Source: Alteromonas sp. LOR (GTDB taxonomy: Bacteria; Pseudomonadota; Gammaproteobacteria; Enterobacterales; Alteromonadaceae). Taken from it: a stretch of 64,000 nt of DNA. Below the pieces are notes generated by a model. It made no database searches, was not told the origin of the DNA, and saw only the letters and a list, made by a program, of their open reading frames with translations. The position numbers were made by a program, and so were the translations under genes. Shown here piece after piece: positions 25,929 through 35,036 of the stretch; the first letter of the stretch is position 1; every line of letters starts with the position of its first letter. The stretch is taken from contig NZ_JQFW01000057.1 of the NCBI RefSeq assembly GCF_000753865.1, positions 628-64,627 of the forward strand, written 5' to 3'.

Positions 25929-26528
25929 TTAGTGAATAAAAACAGGCCCACCTGATAATCCCCACACTAACACCGAGCCAGTCATTAATATTACTAACAA
26001 CACAAGGCCGCAGGTGACCACCGAGCTAGAATAAATAAAGCCTTTGTCTTCATGCATATGCATAAGAATGGGAACACCAGAGTAAAGCAAATAAACCGAG
26101 TAGCTAATGCCCACTAACAGTGCCGTCATCACCACCCATAATTCAGGGTAAAGACCAGCTAAGCCCACCATAAATAGGGGAGTGGCTGTGTAGGCGGCAA
26201 GCTCAAGTGATTGTGTATAGGTAGGAGTGCTATCAAACGCTTTTGCAAGCTCATGAATTAAAAGCGCAAGTGCAACCACTCCAGCTATTAAACCGAAGTA
26301 CATGCCTATACCCATCATAATAGCGCTGTTTTCGCTAAGTCTTATAACGTCGCCTGCACCAATACTCCAGCCTGTATGGGCGCTAGAATAATAAGCAACA
26401 ACAGAAGGAATAAGTGCAATAAATGCAATATGGGTAAGCGCGTAGAAATAGTTTTCGTGTTTAGTATCAATTGTCTGCCACTCTTCTCTTGGATGAGTGT
26501 AGATACCGATGAGGTGATTTAAAATCAT
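25929..26528 (-). CDS. Yip1-family inner-membrane protein
   Basis: A 199-residue protein with about five membrane segments. The opening MILNHLIGIYTHPREEWQTID is the typical start of bacterial Yip1-domain proteins, in which a short amphipathic head precedes the helices; on that basis I placed the start at 26528 rather than further upstream. GCAGGGA lies before this ATG. Bacterial members have no firmly known role. It is a single gene, convergent with purF. Confidence 0.85.
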   Translation of the reverse strand: MILNHLIGIYTHPREEWQTIDTKHENYFYALTHIAFIALIPSVVAYYSSAHTGWSIGAGDVIRLSENSAIMMGIGMYFGLIAGVVALALLIHELAKAFDSTPTYTQSLELAAYTATPLFMVGLAGLYPELWVVMTALLVGISYSVYLLYSGVPILMHMHEDKGFIYSSSVVTCGLVLLVILMTGSVLVWGLSGGPVFIH

Positions 26529-26778
26529 AGTCCCTGCCTTCTTAACAACGTTATTATTATAAAACGAACGAGTGTATTGTTTTGGCAGTGAGGTTTTACC
26601 CTTAAGTGAACGCGGTATAGCGGGCACAAAAGGCGAACTCGGTAAGGCAAACACAGCGGTTTATTTGTATGTAAACCAGTGACCGCCTGTTATTGACTCA
26701 AAATACATAAAGCGTGCTTGCTGTTTCTCAAGTTTTCCAGCTTTAGAAGCTGTAAGTTCCAAACTTGCACCTCTCTAA

Positions 26779-26826
26779 CTTACATTGGCGCTTACATCAG
26801 AACTTACATAAGAACTTAAATTAGCA
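26779..26826. repeat. Four tandem 12-bp repeats beginning CTTACAT
   Basis: Consecutive units are CTTACATTGGCG, CTTACATCAGAA, CTTACATAAGAA and CTTAAATTAGCA. The first half of each unit is conserved while the second half drifts. This is the pattern of a regularly spaced protein-binding array. It lies about 200 bp upstream of the CHASE2 promoter. Confidence 0.7.
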
Positions 26827-27027
26827 CGCTGCTAACTGCCGTTAACAATATTTTTACAATTTTAGTGTGCAGTAAGATCATACGGGCGTCAATGAATATT
26901 GACTAAATAATCATCTGTTTGGCGGGGCAGTGTTTATAACGTTTTGAGTTTTTCGGCCAAGGCTATATATCTGAAGACTGAGTTTATTCAATCAAACTTT
27001 TAAAATCAGTACATTTTTACAGCGTTA

Positions 27028-27055
27028 TTGACAAATACACACCCAACGGTAAATA
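27028..27055 (+). promoter_or_regulatory. Promoter of the CHASE2/M48 operon
   Basis: A perfect TTGACA (27028-27033), a 16-bp spacer and TAAATA (27050-27055). Transcription would start only about six bases before the CHASE2 ATG, so the leader is very short and lacks a ribosome-binding site. Confidence 0.5.
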
Positions 27056-27067
27056 CTAAGCTGAACA

Positions 27068-28429
27068 ATGATAGATATGGACATAATCATTAAAGCGCTC
27101 GTATTGTATTTTATAGCATTTGCTGAAAGTCGGCATTGGGGAAGACTAGGGTTATGGATTCGCTCTGTAGCGCTAGTATTCTTAATCCTTCTCGATCCGT
27201 TCAAGATAACCACTGCGACTGACAATGCATCTGCAGATATCCTAAATAGGGTAAATGCCCTTTACTATAGCAGTAAAGGGCAAGACGAAATTGTCGTGGT
27301 GCTCATAAATGATGATTATCTCAATAACAATGGATTGAGTTGGCCCCTCTCTTACGTTCAGCAAGCCGGTTTATTTAAGCGAATTTTATCATACGAGCCA
27401 AAAGGGCTTTTTGTTGATCTACTTTACACACATGATAGGTCTGCGCGGGGAGATTCCCCCGAGCCATTAGCCAATATTTTCGATAGGTACAGCTCAAGAG
27501 TACCGATCTATCTTCCACGTGTTAATAATTCGGCGCTGTCCGGCTCCAATTTCTTTTCAAGTACTGATCCAGTTATAGTTCAATGGGACGGTTATGACAG
27601 CTACTATCCCTCACAGATTGACTCTTTATCTACCCCTGCCTTTGCCCTATACAGCCAATATTGCAACGGCGACTCTCTGTGTTCTATTCCTGAAACACCA
27701 CCGCCAATTGCTTTGCAGTGGGGAATGGAACTATCTAGCGCCCAGTATAGCTTGACGAATAATGCAAGCTGCATGTCAGAGCAACATACGCTGACAACAA
27801 TGTCGCAAATTCTTCTGTCAGAGGTATTTTGGAAATTTGTTCCAGAGTGGCGGCAACGTTGTGCTTACTCCACTACATTGCCACCAGACTATCTATCTGC
27901 CACTAAAAGTGAGGATAAAAAGATTCTGAAAGATCTTTTAAAAGACAAGTTCGTGATGGTTGGCGCATTAATTCAAGGTGCACGTGATGAAGTATATTCA
28001 CCTGTACATGGAAAAGTAGCCGGAGTTTATTTTCACGCAATGGCACTTGATAACTTGATAACGTACAAAGAACATTATTTCAGACCTGCACCAACGGTTT
28101 TGGGTAATATCGATTTGGCAGATATAACCGATTGTTTATTGTTTCTGCTGGTCTTTATGTGGCGAGAGAAGGTTGCTGAAAGGCAGTCTGAAAATAAGAA
28201 TATTGGTGCAAGCGATAAAAGGTTTATAGCGGTCTCGGCCATAATTCTTATTGTACTTCTCTTAGCTGTCGTTATCGTTTTTTCATATCTACTTAATTTT
28301 GAACCAATCAATTGGGTAGCACAGTTAACACTTATCCTCTCTATTTTTGCAGTAAAAATAAGGTTATTCACACCGTTAAAAACATCTATTACATACCTTA
28401 AAGGTCTTACCAAGGAGAAAATCGTATGA
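27068..28429 (+). CDS. CHASE2-domain membrane protein without an attached output domain
   Basis: A 453-residue protein: an N-terminal membrane segment (about 20-42), a large periplasmic CHASE2 sensor domain (about 65-340, with LINDDYLNNNGLSWPLSYVQQA, GLFVDLLYTHDR and, before the exit, KFVMVGALIQGARDEVYSPVHG.VAGVYFHAMALDNLI), then three membrane helices and a short basic tail. CHASE2 normally senses external signals for a fused kinase, cyclase or GGDEF domain; none is attached here. It overlaps the next gene by four bases (ATGA), so signalling to co-encoded proteins is likely. An internal ATG at 27077 is an alternative start. Confidence 0.85.
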   Translation: MIDMDIIIKALVLYFIAFAESRHWGRLGLWIRSVALVFLILLDPFKITTATDNASADILNRVNALYYSSKGQDEIVVVLINDDYLNNNGLSWPLSYVQQAGLFKRILSYEPKGLFVDLLYTHDRSARGDSPEPLANIFDRYSSRVPIYLPRVNNSALSGSNFFSSTDPVIVQWDGYDSYYPSQIDSLSTPAFALYSQYCNGDSLCSIPETPPPIALQWGMELSSAQYSLTNNASCMSEQHTLTTMSQILLSEVFWKFVPEWRQRCAYSTTLPPDYLSATKSEDKKILKDLLKDKFVMVGALIQGARDEVYSPVHGKVAGVYFHAMALDNLITYKEHYFRPAPTVLGNIDLADITDCLLFLLVFMWREKVAERQSENKNIGASDKRFIAVSAIILIVLLLAVVIVFSYLLNFEPINWVAQLTLILSIFAVKIRLFTPLKTSITYLKGLTKEKIV

Positions 28430-28800
28430 TGAAAAAATATTCTGCCGCACTAACGTTACTCATGACGTTTAGTGTAATAGCAAATGAACCGTTAGCCATT
28501 ACAGGCTTTAGTGTTGATGAAATTGAAACACTCGATGCAAAAGGGAAGGTAATTGCAACAGTCGCCGTAGACACTCTTCCAAGTACTGACATACCCGTAC
28601 TTGAGAGAAACGATGTACTCGACCTCGTTAAAATAAAGAATTCAAAGGGAGAGGGAGTGTGGCTGGATACATATTTCGTACAGCTGAATAAAGGAAAGGT
28701 AGTCGATTTACCCTGTTATAAAATAAGTGAGACAGGGGCAAAGGATAAAAGAGAAACCGGCACCATGGGTTTTGGGGGAGCGTGTGAAGATGCGAATTAA
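28426..28800 (+). CDS. Small secreted protein in the CHASE2/M48 operon, unknown function
   Basis: This 124-residue protein has a clear signal peptide (MMKKYSAALTLLMTFSVIA). The rest is a compact, probably beta-rich domain with LDLVKIKNSKGEGVWLDTYFV, reminiscent of SH3-like folds, and two Cys residues near the C-terminus (LPCYKIS and GFGGAC) that could form a disulfide. I do not recognise the family. AAGGAG precedes the start. It overlaps both neighbours (4 bp with CHASE2, 11 bp with the metalloprotease), so all three are translationally coupled. A role as ligand, adaptor or substrate of its neighbours is inference. Confidence 0.8.
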   Translation: MMKKYSAALTLLMTFSVIANEPLAITGFSVDEIETLDAKGKVIATVAVDTLPSTDIPVLERNDVLDLVKIKNSKGEGVWLDTYFVQLNKGKVVDLPCYKISETGAKDKRETGTMGFGGACEDAN

Positions 28801-30385
28801 TTCTACTTTTACTAAGCTAACCATTATTTTGGGCTCTTTATGCGCGATCAGTGCTTGCCAAAGCACTATTGAAGGAATGGGCGATGCAGTGGGTAACCTC
28901 ACTGGCAAGAGTATTCACAATAGCTTCGATGGAAAGTACATCTCTCAACCGCAAGTTGCTGAATACAAACAGCGAGAAGATGAATTTAGTGGCACTGAAG
29001 GAGTGATCAGTTACTCTGGAAAGGATATCCCAAAGCAGCAAATTCGGCAGTCTCACGTCGTTCATTCTCCGAGATTAAAAAAATACCTAGACGGTATTCT
29101 TGATAACCTCATGGCTCAATGGGATGGCAGTCCAGTAAACGTTCAAATTCAAGTGGTTCATTCTCAGTCTTTTGCGCCCTATGCTGATTCCTTCGGTATG
29201 ATAAGCATTCCCATTGGTACACTGAACAATGTGGAAAGCGAAGACGAGTTAGCTATTCTTATTGCGCATGAGGTTAGCCACATTCTTATGCGTCATCACG
29301 AGCGGGACGCTGTAGTTCAAGACAATAAAGAAAACGTTAATATGCTAGCCAGCGCAATTGTTATGGCAAACGTTGCGAAAGACACGAGCTTTGTAAAACA
29401 GGGTAAATCAAGAACACTTGAATATAATCCAAGCGAGCAGGGCAGTGACAATATTTCAAAGGCAATGGTTTACAATGCTGTGATACAAACGGTGTCTGAT
29501 AGTGTTTGGAATACGGCTTGGAAGAGAACTCAAGAAGATGAAGCGGATTTGTTAGGGTTTGACCTTGCAATTGCTGCTGGATATTCTCCGCGAGCTCACT
29601 CTCATGTGCTAGAACGGCTAGAAAACTTTCAAGGAAAGCAAGAAGGCATGCTGTCTGCTTTTTGGGAAAAGCAGCAAGAAGCTCTGACTGGAGCCTTCAA
29701 AGCAGGAGATTTAGGAGGGATCAGCCAGCAGTTTAACGCATTCCTAGTAGAAGGACTAAGCACATCTCTTTCAACTGCCGCTGATTACTTTCAAAAACGC
29801 CACATGGCGCCTGATGTGAGAGAAGAAAATATAAAGTCTTACGCATTAAGAGTGTATCGTGATGAGGTAAGGCGAAAAGTAGATCGTCAGAAATGGAATG
29901 AAGTAAAAGAAGTTCCAGAAGTTGCAACGGTACTGAGTAGTTATAAGGTAGCGTTTGAAGCCTCTAATGCTTTGTCTGCGGGCGATATTGATACAGCGAT
30001 GTCGCTTGCTCGTGAATCACAAACTTCACTCACAAAAAACCACCCCTATATGCGAGAGCTTATGTACAACATACGTATGGCCAAAGGTGACAGCATCAAA
30101 GCAATGCAGAATTTAGATTTAATTGAAAGATGGCAGGATGCGTCTCCCTCTCTTGTAGAAATAAGGGTTGAGCGTTTAATGAAGCAACAAAAATTTGAAG
30201 ATGCTCTTGCTGCTATTGAAAGTGCGGAAAATACATTCGGTAATGAAAGCTTATTTATAATACAAAAAAGTATCGCTCTTTCGAATACTGGTAATAATGA
30301 GGAAGCTCTTTCTACTCTCGATAAATGTGAAAAATACGACGAGTTTAAAGTAAGCTGTCAGTCGTTAAGAGAAAGGATAAGTTAA
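28790..30385 (+). CDS. M48-family metalloprotease lipoprotein with C-terminal TPR-like repeats
   Basis: This 531-residue protein has a lipobox ISAC (Cys23) and an M48 peptidase domain with the zinc motif HEVSH (160-164) and the third ligand in QEDEADLLGFDLA. About residues 380-531 form helical repeats resembling TPRs, as in the BepA/LoiP group that maintains outer-membrane proteins. The start at 28790 follows GGGGGAG and yields a proper signal peptide; the longer open frame upstream does not. A strong terminator at 30482-30523 closes the operon. BepA-like outer-membrane quality control is the nearest known role, but the CHASE2 partner is unusual. Confidence 0.88.
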   Translation: MRINSTFTKLTIILGSLCAISACQSTIEGMGDAVGNLTGKSIHNSFDGKYISQPQVAEYKQREDEFSGTEGVISYSGKDIPKQQIRQSHVVHSPRLKKYLDGILDNLMAQWDGSPVNVQIQVVHSQSFAPYADSFGMISIPIGTLNNVESEDELAILIAHEVSHILMRHHERDAVVQDNKENVNMLASAIVMANVAKDTSFVKQGKSRTLEYNPSEQGSDNISKAMVYNAVIQTVSDSVWNTAWKRTQEDEADLLGFDLAIAAGYSPRAHSHVLERLENFQGKQEGMLSAFWEKQQEALTGAFKAGDLGGISQQFNAFLVEGLSTSLSTAADYFQKRHMAPDVREENIKSYALRVYRDEVRRKVDRQKWNEVKEVPEVATVLSSYKVAFEASNALSAGDIDTAMSLARESQTSLTKNHPYMRELMYNIRMAKGDSIKAMQNLDLIERWQDASPSLVEIRVERLMKQQKFEDALAAIESAENTFGNESLFIIQKSIALSNTGNNEEALSTLDKCEKYDEFKVSCQSLRERIS

Positions 30386-30481
30386 TTAGTGATTATAAAG
30401 TTGGAAATACTCACTAGGTAAAAGCTGTGTAGATTTAATTCAGTTCTTCTATCGCAAAAAGTTTCTAAGGCTTTTAACAGT

Positions 30482-30523
30482 AAAAAACGGGCTGCGCTTA
30501 ATTCAAGCGCGGCCCGTTTTTTT
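30482..30523 (+). terminator. Intrinsic terminator after the M48 gene
   Basis: AAAAAACGGGC..GCGCTT pairs with AAGCGCGGCCCGTTTTTT around an AATTC loop, ending in seven Ts. The flanking A-run may give activity in both directions. Confidence 0.88.
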
Positions 30524-30561
30524 AAATAAAATGAGGTCGACCAACTAGTTTACGATCGTAG

Positions 30562-31356
30562 TTAAGCCATTAAGCTTTCAATAGCAGGGTGTCCACTATG
30601 AAATCTAAACACTTCATCTGGCGTTTCGATAAGTACTGCTTCTGCATCTCCGAACAATCTTATACGGTCTGAAATGTCTTTACCCGCAATTGTTTCGGCA
30701 AGGGTCAAATAGTCCTCAAAATGGCGTGCTTCTGAGCGTAATAACGACACATAAAACTTGCCGAGTTCATCAGACACATGTGGAGCAAGCTTGGCAAAAC
30801 GCTCACAGGAGCGCGCTTCAATGTAAGCACCGCAAATGAGCTTATCCACCAACTTCTCTGGCTCGTAGGTGCGAACGTGTTTAAGTAGTCCGTTAGCGTA
30901 GCGACTAGAGGTTACCGATTTATACTCAAACCCAAGGCGATGCATTATCTCAAGCACTTGATAAAAATGGTGAAGTTCTTCTTTAATCAACATGACCATT
31001 TTATCCAACATGTCTTTTTTAACGCTGTCTAAGCCATCAACATTGAACACGCTCTTTGATAAATGCTTCGTGTTTAGCGACTGCCAGTCGCCAACGTGTC
31101 TATACGTAAAGTCTTCATAAGGTTTAAGCCAGCCTAGTAGTACTTTACTGGTTTCTTCATCTGCTACATAACGGCGAAGTAAGTACATTGCGCTCTGGGC
31201 AGCTTTCAACTCACAAATTAAATGGTCGGTAAGCAGCATACGAAGGTTCTCTTCTTTCTTTGCTTCATCTAACCATGCGTCTGGTGTATTACATTGCAAA
31301 AATGCATTTACTGGCTCAAGGAGAGAAGATATTTCTGAAGATGATATTGCAGACAT
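30562..31356 (-). CDS. miaE: tRNA ms2io6A37 monooxygenase
   Basis: MiaE hydroxylates the isopentenyl side chain of ms2i6A37 in tRNAs reading UNN codons, using a di-iron centre. The four-helix di-iron ligands are visible: Glu in HLICELKAAQSA, EELHHFYQVLEIM (Glu and His), YIEARSCERF and SEARHFEDYL. The start at 31356 (MSAISSSE) follows AGGTAAG and gives 264 residues; an upstream in-frame extension is hydrophobic and not family-like. It is divergent from acpH. Confidence 0.93.
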   Translation of the reverse strand: MSAISSSEISSLLEPVNAFLQCNTPDAWLDEAKKEENLRMLLTDHLICELKAAQSAMYLLRRYVADEETSKVLLGWLKPYEDFTYRHVGDWQSLNTKHLSKSVFNVDGLDSVKKDMLDKMVMLIKEELHHFYQVLEIMHRLGFEYKSVTSSRYANGLLKHVRTYEPEKLVDKLICGAYIEARSCERFAKLAPHVSDELGKFYVSLLRSEARHFEDYLTLAETIAGKDISDRIRLFGDAEAVLIETPDEVFRFHSGHPAIESLMA

Positions 31357-31536
31357 TAATGTACTTACCTGATGAAATGACGTGAAAACTGTTACGATTA
31401 GCATTCTTGTAATAATGCTGGATGCATGTACTGACAGCATAAGCGCTGACTACTTGGCAGCGTTGCTGACCATTTTTTACAAATTTTACCTGATGGCCCC
31501 TGTTACACACAACCGAAATAAGAACCAAACAACATT

Positions 31537-32121
31537 ATGAATTATTTAGCTCATCTTTTTCTCGCTAAACCAACGGCAGATTCCCAATTTGGTAATTTGC
31601 TAGGCGACTTTCGTCGGGGAGTCGATGTCACTTCTTTCTCATCGGATGTGCGGCGGGGGCTTGAGAATCATTATGTAGTGGACAAATTCACTGACCAACA
31701 CGACTTAGTGAAAGAAGCGAAAACACTGTTTCATCAAAGCAGGCGTCGATACGCTCCCGTCGCTATTGATATCTATTTTGATCACCTGTTAATTAAGCAT
31801 TGGGCTCGTTTTTCTGACCAGTCATTTTCATCATTTTGCTCTCAGCGATTTGAACTGCTAGAAATGCGGCTGCCGCAAATGCCACGCACAATGCAGCATA
31901 GCGTTGGTCATATGATCACTCATAACTGGTTCGACGATTACGCAAGAGAAGAGGGAATTGCTAAGGCCATTACGGTGGTAGCAAAACGCATTCGCTTTAA
32001 AAACGACTTTCATAAAAGTGTGGATGATATTGCAAGCAATAAAGCTAAATTGGAGAGCTTGTTTCTCTCGTTTCTTCCTGAGCTTATTGAGCATGTTAAT
32101 GAAAAGGCGATAGAAAATTAA
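31537..32121 (+). CDS. acpH: Acyl carrier protein phosphodiesterase
   Basis: AcpH removes the 4'-phosphopantetheine arm from ACP. The 194 residues match the family from MNYLAHLFLA through GNLLGDFRRG and the HD-like metal motif (HYVVDKFTDQH ... DIYFDHLLIKHW). It is a single gene, divergent from miaE. A downstream intrinsic terminator was not convincing. Confidence 0.92.
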   Translation: MNYLAHLFLAKPTADSQFGNLLGDFRRGVDVTSFSSDVRRGLENHYVVDKFTDQHDLVKEAKTLFHQSRRRYAPVAIDIYFDHLLIKHWARFSDQSFSSFCSQRFELLEMRLPQMPRTMQHSVGHMITHNWFDDYAREEGIAKAITVVAKRIRFKNDFHKSVDDIASNKAKLESLFLSFLPELIEHVNEKAIEN

Positions 32122-32292
32122 TCGCCCAAATTAACCGCCCTTAGCGGAACCGCATTCTCTTCGAGAATATGTGTGAATAAGCCTATACAGAGGTATATCG
32201 ACTAATTTCGTTAACTTATCGTTCTAATTAGAGAGAATAAGCCACTAGGGTTATAGTGTTTGTGTCAATAATCCAAACAAAAAGAAGCGTGT

Positions 32293-33840
32293 ATGAAAAT
32301 GACAATATCCTACTCAAGCACTCGTAAAGCGGCAGCGACGTATTGCCTGCTGTTTCTTTCACTATTTACGTTTAACACTATTGCACAGGAACACGACCGT
32401 GCTATCGAAATAGACAGTAAAGTTGTTACCGAACATGAGACCAAAATTTTAGGCAAGCGCGTTAAATACAGCGCCACTACTGGCACCCAGCCAGTGTGGA
32501 ATGGTAAGGATGAAGCTGTCGCAACGCTTTTCTATACTTACTACAAGCGCACAGATATAAAAGATGATGCCAAAAGACCCCTGATCATTTCATTTAACGG
32601 CGGGCCTGGTTCTGCGTCAGTATGGATGCATGTAGCGTATACAGGGCCTCGTATTCTCAATATCGATGATGAAGGCTATCCAGTGCAGCCTTATGGCGTA
32701 CAAACCAACCCATACTCAGTATTAGATGCCGCTGACATTGTATTTGTTAACCCGGTTAATACAGGCTATAGCAGAGTGTTGCCAAATGCCGAGGGCAAAA
32801 TGCCGTCACAAGAAGAGCAGAAAAAAATGTTCTTCGGCGTTAATGCCGATATTAGCTACCTTGCAGATTGGGTAAATACCTTCGTTACCAGAAACAATCG
32901 CTGGCGCTCTCCTAAATATCTCATCGGCGAAAGCTACGGTACTACGCGGGTGTCAGGCCTTGCCCTTGAACTACAAAATCGTCAGTGGATGTACTTAAAT
33001 GGCGTTATTTTAGTTTCTCCAACCGATATTGGTATTGAGCGTAATGGCCCGGTAAAAGCGGCTAACCGCTTGCCTTACTTTGCCGCTGCAGCGTGGTATC
33101 ACAATAAGCTTGATTCAGAGCTTCAAAGCAAGGACCTGCTTGAATTACTGCCAGAGGTAGAAGACTTTACTATCAACGAGCTAATACCGGCATTAGCGAA
33201 AGGTGGCTTTATCAAGCCGGAAGAAAAGCGCAAAGTGTTGGCAAAAATGGCTCGGTACTCTGGGTTAAGTGAAGATGCCGTTTCGCAGAATAATTTAGAT
33301 GTGAGTACCGCGTTTTTCTGGAAAGAGTTGCTGCGTGACGAAGGCAAAACCCTTGGCAGACTAGACAGTCGTTATTTAGGTATTGATGCTAAGCAAAGTG
33401 GTGATAGACCAGACTACTGGGCCGAGCTTACCTCTTGGTTGCACTCGTTTACGCCTGCCATTAACTACTATCTTCGCGAAGAGCTAGCGTATAAAACAGA
33501 CATTAAATACAACATGTTTGGTCCAGTTCGCCCGTGGGACAGAAGTAATAACAATACGGGAAGCAATTTGCGCCTAGCGATGGCCCAAAACCCCTATTTA
33601 AATGTGATGATTCAAGCTGGTTATTACGATGGTGCAACCAATTATTTTGATGCCAAGTACACCATGTGGCAGCTAGATAACAGCGGTGCAATGAAAGACC
33701 GTTTAAGTTTTAAGGGCTATAGAAGTGGGCATATGATGTACCTTCGTCGTGACGATTTGAAATCATCGAATCAAGATTTACGCGAGTTCATTAAAAACAG
33801 CACGCCTGGTGAAGGTATGCCTGCTATGTATAAACGGTAA
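32293..33840 (+). CDS. Secreted S10-family serine carboxypeptidase
   Basis: This 515-residue protein begins with a signal peptide ending near TIAQE (about residue 33). Carboxypeptidase-Y-type landmarks are present: FNGGPGSASVWMH (oxyanion region, about 98-110), the nucleophile Ser in GESYGTTR (about 216-223), the catalytic Asp in GYYDGATNYFDAKY and the His in YRSGHMMYL. It should cleave C-terminal residues from peptides in the periplasm or outside. The next gene starts 14 bases downstream with its own AAGGAG, so the two may share a transcript. Confidence 0.92.
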   Translation: MKMTISYSSTRKAAATYCLLFLSLFTFNTIAQEHDRAIEIDSKVVTEHETKILGKRVKYSATTGTQPVWNGKDEAVATLFYTYYKRTDIKDDAKRPLIISFNGGPGSASVWMHVAYTGPRILNIDDEGYPVQPYGVQTNPYSVLDAADIVFVNPVNTGYSRVLPNAEGKMPSQEEQKKMFFGVNADISYLADWVNTFVTRNNRWRSPKYLIGESYGTTRVSGLALELQNRQWMYLNGVILVSPTDIGIERNGPVKAANRLPYFAAAAWYHNKLDSELQSKDLLELLPEVEDFTINELIPALAKGGFIKPEEKRKVLAKMARYSGLSEDAVSQNNLDVSTAFFWKELLRDEGKTLGRLDSRYLGIDAKQSGDRPDYWAELTSWLHSFTPAINYYLREELAYKTDIKYNMFGPVRPWDRSNNNTGSNLRLAMAQNPYLNVMIQAGYYDGATNYFDAKYTMWQLDNSGAMKDRLSFKGYRSGHMMYLRRDDLKSSNQDLREFIKNSTPGEGMPAMYKR

Positions 33841-33854
33841 GTAAGGAGTTGATA

Positions 33855-34865
33855 ATGAAGGCCGTAGGCTACACTCGCTCGTTAGCGATAGAAGAAGAAA
33901 GAGCGCTAGAAGATATCGAAGTAGAAAAGCCCAGTGCAACAGGCACCGATCTACTTGTAAAAATTAATGCCATTGCCGTTAATCCAGTAGATTGCAAAAT
34001 TCGGCAACGGGTTGAGCCACAAGGACAACCAAAAATACTTGGTTGGGATGCCGTTGGCGTAGTGGAAGAGGTAGGAAGCGATGTTATGGCATTCGCGGTG
34101 GGCGACCGCGTTTATTACGCAGGAGATCTCACTCGTCAAGGCACCAACGCTGAGTATCAATTGGTTGATGAGCGCATTGTGGCCCTTGCGCCAACGTCTT
34201 TATCTGATAGCGAGGCGGCAGCGCTGCCGCTGACTACCATTACGGCTTACGAATTACTGTTTGATCACCTGTTGCTAAAACAGCAACAAGAAAAAAGTGA
34301 TGAAGTGGTGCTCGTGGTTGGAGCCGCAGGCGGAGTAGGCTCTATTATGCTGCAGCTATTGAAGGTGCTAACGGGCGCTACAGTTATCGCCACAGCGTCT
34401 CGAGATGAGACGAAATCGTGGGTTAAGTCGCTAGGCGCTGATCATGTTATCGACCACAGTAAACCAATGGCCGAGCAAATAAAGGCACTTGATGTAGGGC
34501 AGGTCACCCATGTTGCTAGCTTAACTAATACGGGAGCCAACATTGATATGTTTGTTGAGGTGATGAAACCGAAAGGCAAGCTGGCGTTAATTGACGACCC
34601 TGAAAGTATTGATGTATCGAAGCTTAAGCAAAAAAGTTTGTCGCTGCATTGGGAGTTTATGTTCACTCGCTCCATGTTTGAAACCGACGATATGATTGAA
34701 CAGCACCGTCTGCTAAAACATGTCGCCGATTTGGTTGATAATAAAAAAATCAAAACCACAGTGGGTAAGCATTTAGGGAAAATAAATGCCGAAAACCTTA
34801 TTACTGCGCACAAGCAGCTTGAGGCCGGAACCGCTGTCGGTAAACTCGTGCTAGAGGGTTTTTAA
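33855..34865 (+). CDS. MDR-superfamily NADPH-dependent oxidoreductase (zinc-free, quinone-reductase-like)
   Basis: A 336-residue protein with a GroES-like N-terminal domain (NAIAVNPVDCKIRQR, GWDAVGVVEEVG) and the nucleotide-binding loop VGAAGGVGSIMLQLLKVL. The catalytic zinc ligands of alcohol dehydrogenases are absent, so it is probably an NADPH-quinone or enone reductase; the exact substrate is unknown. The ATG at 33855 has AGGAG six bases upstream; the TTG two codons earlier is less likely. A terminator follows at 34891-34912. Confidence 0.88.
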   Translation: MKAVGYTRSLAIEEERALEDIEVEKPSATGTDLLVKINAIAVNPVDCKIRQRVEPQGQPKILGWDAVGVVEEVGSDVMAFAVGDRVYYAGDLTRQGTNAEYQLVDERIVALAPTSLSDSEAAALPLTTITAYELLFDHLLLKQQQEKSDEVVLVVGAAGGVGSIMLQLLKVLTGATVIATASRDETKSWVKSLGADHVIDHSKPMAEQIKALDVGQVTHVASLTNTGANIDMFVEVMKPKGKLALIDDPESIDVSKLKQKSLSLHWEFMFTRSMFETDDMIEQHRLLKHVADLVDNKKIKTTVGKHLGKINAENLITAHKQLEAGTAVGKLVLEGF

Positions 34866-34890
34866 AAAATACCTATCACTAAGTGACAAG

Positions 34891-34912
34891 AAGGGCGTTT
34901 ATACGCCCTTTT
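34891..34912 (+). terminator. Intrinsic terminator
   Basis: AAGGGCG TTTATA CGCCCTT followed by five Ts, right after the MDR oxidoreductase. Confidence 0.88.
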
Positions 34913-35036
34913 TTGTGCCTTTTTTCTTGCTCGACGAGTGTTTCATTAATGCAGCATGAGTGGGAGCATTTGAATTTTTGCGCTAACCGACTATTTTTTA
35001 GAAGTGGTGATTTCTAAAAATAGAGCGGAGTAGAGC

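Larger units (their letters stand above)
26529..27067. other. Intergenic region upstream of the CHASE2 operon
   Basis: No gene is supported in these 539 bases. It contains a tandem 12-bp repeat (26779-26826) and the probable CHASE2-operon promoter (27028-27055). Confidence 0.5.

Noticed and set aside
26529-27067. Iteron-type replication origin for the 12-bp repeats
   Set aside because: No replication initiator gene, DnaA boxes or plasmid genes are nearby. A regulator array is the simpler reading.
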